Position numbers and translations under genes: made by a program. Below the pieces are notes generated by a model, which did not search any database, was not told where the DNA came from, and worked only from the letters and a program-made list of their open reading frames with translations. 8,285 nucleotides of DNA from Chlorobiota bacterium (GTDB taxonomy: Bacteria > Bacteroidota > Bacteroidia > Bacteroidales > F082): NCBI GenBank assembly GCA_030619415.1, contig JAUXBM010000065.1, positions 1-8,285 on the forward strand, in the 5' to 3' direction. Positions 6,212-8,285 of this stretch are shown here, piece after piece; position 1 is the stretch's first letter, and every line of letters starts with the position of its first letter.

Positions 6212-6229
6212 ATTTTGAATCTTGAATTG
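6209..6229 (+). repeat. Heptamer repeat TGAATYT, three units
   Basis: TGAATTT (6209-6215), TGAATCT (6216-6222) and TGAATTG (6223-6229) are contiguous. The first unit contains the TGA stop codon of the PIN gene. Confidence 0.6.
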
Positions 6230-6282
6230 AACCTGAAACCCGTACCCTGTGAATTAAATGAGTTAAGTGTTAATCCAAGGAT

Positions 6283-6303
6283 TATCGAATATCGAACATC
6301 GAA
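6283..6303 (+). repeat. Heptamer repeat YATCGAA, three units
   Basis: TATCGAA (6283-6289), TATCGAA (6290-6296) and CATCGAA (6297-6303) are contiguous, with one base differing among the three. They lie mid-way in the convergent gap between the PIN gene and the aminotransferase gene. Confidence 0.7.
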
Positions 6304-6341
6304 TTAATTTTCCTGACTTATGTTATTTATTCAGTACCCAC

Positions 6342-6369
6342 TAATGACTAATGACCATTGACCAATGAC
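6342..6369 (-). repeat. Heptamer repeat YAWTGAC, four units
   Basis: TAATGAC (6342-6348), TAATGAC (6349-6355), CATTGAC (6356-6362) and CAATGAC (6363-6369) are contiguous. The last base of the array is also the last base of the aminotransferase stop codon (TAG on the minus strand, 6371-6369). On the minus strand the units read like CATTGGT/CATTAGT, the same family as the array at 5343-5384 on the plus strand. Confidence 0.7.
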
Positions 6370-7565
6370 TACTTCCTCCCGGGATAAACCTTCAAAGCCT
6401 CTTCCAGTACTTTGATTGAACTTTTCAAATCATCCACATTCAGCACATAACTTATGCGGACTTCATCTTTGCCTTTTCCCGGTGTAGAATAAAATCCGGA
6501 TGCCGGGGCAAGCATCACTGTTTGGTTTTCGAAGCTGAAATCTTCAAGCAACCATTGGCAGAATATATCTGAATCATCAATCGGTAACTTTGCAACAATG
6601 TAAAAAGCGCCTTCCGGATTTGGGCAAAAAGCACCTTCAATATTATTAATGCCTTCAACTACTGCATCCCTTCTCTTTAAGTATTCAGCTTTAACATTCA
6701 CAAAGTATTCATCAGGAGTGTCTACCGCTGCTTCCGCCATCACCTGTCCGTATGTTGGCGGACTCAGGCGGGCCTGGGCAAATTTGAGTGCAGTAGAAAT
6801 CAGGTTTTTGTTTTTTGAAGCCAACCAGCCAAGTCGTGCACCGCAGGCACTGTATCTTTTTGAAACAGAATCGATCAGGATGACATTTTGTTCAATACCC
6901 TCCAAATACATGGCCGAATAATGTGTTTCCCCATCGTAGGTAAATTCGCGATAAACTTCATCAGCGATCAGCCATAAATTATGCTTCTTCACAATATCCC
7001 TGAGCAATTCCATTTCCTCTTTTGAATAGAGATAACCTGTTGGATTATTGGGATTACAGACCAAAATGGCTTTGGTTTTCCCGGTGATATTCTTTTCAAA
7101 TTCTTCGATAGGAGGCAGTGCAAAACCTGTTTCGATACTTGAAAAAATGGGGCGAACCCTGATACCGGCATTGGTGGCAAAACCATTATAATTTGCATAA
7201 AAAGGTTCAGGAATAATCACTTCATCATCAGGATCCATGATGGATTGGAAAGCAAACAACAAAGCTTCTGAAGCACCTGCCCCAACAATGATTTCATCAA
7301 ACGAAAGGTCGATATTCACCGTTTTATAGTATTTAACCAGCTTTTCCCTCAGGGACTGCATCCCTGCCGAATGGCTGTACTCGATCACTTTCTTCTCAAA
7401 GTTTTTTACGGCATTTAATGCCACAGCAGGCGTTTCAATATCTGGTTGTCCGATATTGAGCGGAAAGATTTTCACCCCTCTTTTCCTAGCTTCTTCAGCA
7501 AAAGGAACCAGCTTCCGGATTGGGGATTCGGGCATGTCCTGCCCTTTTCGGGAAATTTTTAGCAT
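6369..7565 (-). CDS. Pyridoxal-phosphate-dependent class I/II aminotransferase (aspartate aminotransferase-like)
   Basis: The 398-residue length and motifs are those of fold type I aminotransferases. Visible are LNIGQPD near the N-terminus (36-42, with the substrate-contact Gly), GAGASEAL (95-102), the CNPNNPTG motif with cofactor-contact Asn174 (170-177), IADEVY with Asp202 and Tyr205, and the PLP lysine Lys236 in SVSKRYSACGARLG (233-246), with phosphate-contact Arg244. VRISY with Arg370, which binds the substrate alpha-carboxylate, is near the C-terminus. All catalytic residues are present, so it should be an active cytosolic transaminase, probably using 2-oxoglutarate. The amino-donor (Asp, Ala or aromatic) cannot be settled from motifs. 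The start at 7565 leaves a normal N-terminus for the family. It lies 88 nt after the DUF1573 gene on the same strand, with a terminator-like hairpin between them. Confidence 0.92.
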   Translation of the reverse strand: MLKISRKGQDMPESPIRKLVPFAEEARKRGVKIFPLNIGQPDIETPAVALNAVKNFEKKVIEYSHSAGMQSLREKLVKYYKTVNIDLSFDEIIVGAGASEALLFAFQSIMDPDDEVIIPEPFYANYNGFATNAGIRVRPIFSSIETGFALPPIEEFEKNITGKTKAILVCNPNNPTGYLYSKEEMELLRDIVKKHNLWLIADEVYREFTYDGETHYSAMYLEGIEQNVILIDSVSKRYSACGARLGWLASKNKNLISTALKFAQARLSPPTYGQVMAEAAVDTPDEYFVNVKAEYLKRRDAVVEGINNIEGAFCPNPEGAFYIVAKLPIDDSDIFCQWLLEDFSFENQTVMLAPASGFYSTPGKGKDEVRISYVLNVDDLKSSIKVLEEALKVYPGRK

Positions 7566-7591
7566 GACGAATTAACTTGGTTAAATAAAAA

Positions 7592-7632
7592 ATGGTTACC
7601 CGTTTTCGATAAACATCTCAACGATTAACCAT
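7592..7632 (-). terminator. Terminator-like hairpin between the DUF1573 gene and the aminotransferase gene
   Basis: On the minus strand ATGGTTA (7632-7626) pairs with TAACCAT (7598-7592). An inner CGTT/AACG pairing follows across a 2x2 mismatch, and the stem runs straight into TTTTTTATTT. It lies 22 nt past the DUF1573 stop and ends only about 26 nt before the aminotransferase ATG. The stem is AT-rich, so efficiency may be modest. I see no TAnnTTTG box for the aminotransferase in the short remaining gap. Confidence 0.45.
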
Positions 7633-7653
7633 CTTTTTACAGTTTAATATTTT

Positions 7654-8103
7654 CTATTTGTTAACAGGAGCAGTGCCTATACTGGTTTCTTTTTCAGGGA
7701 AAGCCTCTGTGGGTTTTGTAACCACTTTACCTTTAATACGAAGCACAACTGCTGCTTTGTTTTTTGCATTGGAATAAACAGTCACCGTTTTATTAAACGA
7801 GCCCGCTTTATGTGTATTGTAGGTTACCTTTATTTTGTTCGTTTCACCTGGCAAAATGGGTTCCTTTGGCCATGCAGGCACAGTACAGCCACATGATGAG
7901 CGGGGCTTGGATAAAATCAAAGGTTCATTGCCCGTATTTGTAAATTTGAATTCATACGTTCCATCGCCATTTAAAGCGATTTCACCATATTCGTGCAGCG
8001 TAGTTTTGAAAGCAATTTCGGGTCCGTTTTTCTTCGCTTTATCTTGCGCCATAACTACAACTACCGAAATGAGCAGTGTCGCAATTAATATGAGCTTCTT
8101 CAT
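7654..8103 (-). CDS. Secreted DUF1573 domain protein
   Basis: The 149-residue protein has a clear signal peptide (1-19, MKKLILIATLLISVVVVMA then Gln20) without a lipobox Cys, so it should be periplasmic or envelope-associated. Residues 28-128 form a DUF1573 domain, an immunoglobulin-like beta-sandwich common in Bacteroidota: FKTTLHEYGEI (32-42), FKFTNTGNEPLIL (52-64), the hallmark SSCGCTVPAWP (69-79, Cys71 and Cys73), PGETNKIKVTYNT (85-97) and the closing strand LRIKGKV (121-127). The biochemical function of the family is not established to my knowledge. I chose ATG 8103 because the longer frame starts inside the -7 box at 8131-8138 and would put ten extra residues before an ideal signal peptide. 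The stop is TAG. The gene is followed by a terminator-like hairpin before the aminotransferase. Confidence 0.88.
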   Translation of the reverse strand: MKKLILIATLLISVVVVMAQDKAKKNGPEIAFKTTLHEYGEIALNGDGTYEFKFTNTGNEPLILSKPRSSCGCTVPAWPKEPILPGETNKIKVTYNTHKAGSFNKTVTVYSNAKNKAAVVLRIKGKVVTKPTEAFPEKETSIGTAPVNK

Positions 8104-8130
8104 TGTTTTCCGATTTGAATTAATAACGCA

Positions 8131-8138
8131 CAAAAGTA
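8131..8138 (-). promoter_or_regulatory. -7 box of the DUF1573 gene
   Basis: The minus strand reads TACTTTTG, an exact match to TAnnTTTG, 27 nt before the ATG at 8103. No convincing TTG is seen at the -33 spacing. Its position shows that translation cannot begin upstream of 8103 if this promoter is used. Confidence 0.5.
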
Positions 8139-8180
8139 CTAATAATTAATATTAAGAAGGAGGTTGACGCGCTAATTTTG

Positions 8181-8285
8181 TTAAAAAATCCCAAATACAC
8201 CATCGGGTGTTATGCCAAGATACCGATACCAGGTTTCTCCCATCAGGATATTTACAAGCCATCCAATCACCAGCATTGTAAAACC
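8181..8285 (-). CDS. C-terminal end of an unidentified, probably membrane, protein (partial)
   Basis: The minus strand is open from the right edge to a TAA stop at 8183-8181, giving 34 residues beginning GFTMLVIGWLVNILMG and ending TPDGVFGIF. The first half is strongly hydrophobic and looks like a final transmembrane helix, followed by an aromatic segment (ETWYRYLG). The codons look native and the frame ends 77 nt before the DUF1573 gene, which has its own promoter candidate. I do not recognise the family, and the rest of the gene lies outside the window. Confidence 0.6.
   Translation of the reverse strand, partial: GFTMLVIGWLVNILMGETWYRYLGITPDGVFGIF

Noticed and set aside
5343..6369. A CRISPR array made of the short intergenic repeats
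   Set aside because: Units are 7 bp, contiguous and without spacers, and no cas genes are present.
6649..6921. Plus-strand 90-codon frame inside the aminotransferase gene
   Set aside because: It is antisense to conserved aminotransferase motifs including the PLP lysine region; low-complexity Ser/Ala-rich translation.
8104..8133. A longer DUF1573 protein start at 8133 (TTG)
   Set aside because: It starts within the -7 box and would place ten residues in front of an ideal signal peptide.
7835..8149. Plus-strand 104-codon frame opposite the DUF1573 gene
   Set aside because: It is antisense to a well-supported signal peptide and DUF1573 domain, with no family resemblance.

Overview
The window looks like a chromosomal segment from a member of the Bacteroidota. 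The evidence is a large secreted protein with PKD/Ig-like modules and a C-terminal type IX secretion sorting domain, an Omp28-like N-terminal domain, a DUF1573 protein, an absence of clear Shine-Dalgarno sequences, and several upstream matches to the Bacteroidota sigma-70 -7 box TAnnTTTG. The two [NiFe]-hydrogenase maturation genes imply that the organism makes a hydrogenase, although no hydrogenase structural gene lies here. The window does not allow a genus call.

Layout. Positions 1-366 hold a hairpin-rich, possibly repeat-derived segment with a doubtful partial reading frame at the left edge, then a terminator for a small conserved-looking gene of unknown function (367-624, minus). After a long intergenic stretch comes a family 3 periplasmic solute-binding protein with an unusual calcium-loop C-terminal extension (979-1956, plus). 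Next is a 762-residue secreted multidomain protein (2155-4443, plus), followed with zero spacing and in the same frame by a TTG-started M52 hydrogenase maturation protease (4444-4911, plus). HypA (4980-5330, minus) faces the protease. A divergent promoter region separates hypA from a toxin-antitoxin-like pair: an RHH antitoxin (5485-5769) overlapping a PIN-domain protein (5759-6211). On the minus strand follow a class I aminotransferase (6369-7565), a secreted DUF1573 protein (7654-8103) and the last 34 codons of a probable membrane protein (8181-8285).

How the genes fit together. The M52 protease and HypA serve the same pathway, nickel insertion into and C-terminal processing of the hydrogenase large subunit, yet they are convergent and hence separately transcribed. 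The toxin-antitoxin pair has its own promoter and a palindromic operator candidate, and its promoter elements interleave with the hypA promoter. The remaining genes appear to be independent housekeeping or envelope functions.

I see no convincing wholly new system. The points most worth a second look are: clusters of short tandem repeats, all with a 7-bp period but with different unit sequences, in the gaps around the toxin-antitoxin pair; the PIN protein's first catalytic Asp replaced by Asn; the TAA|TTG same-frame junction between a secreted protein and a cytosolic protease; and a T7G7 homopolymer tract inside a signal-peptide coding sequence.
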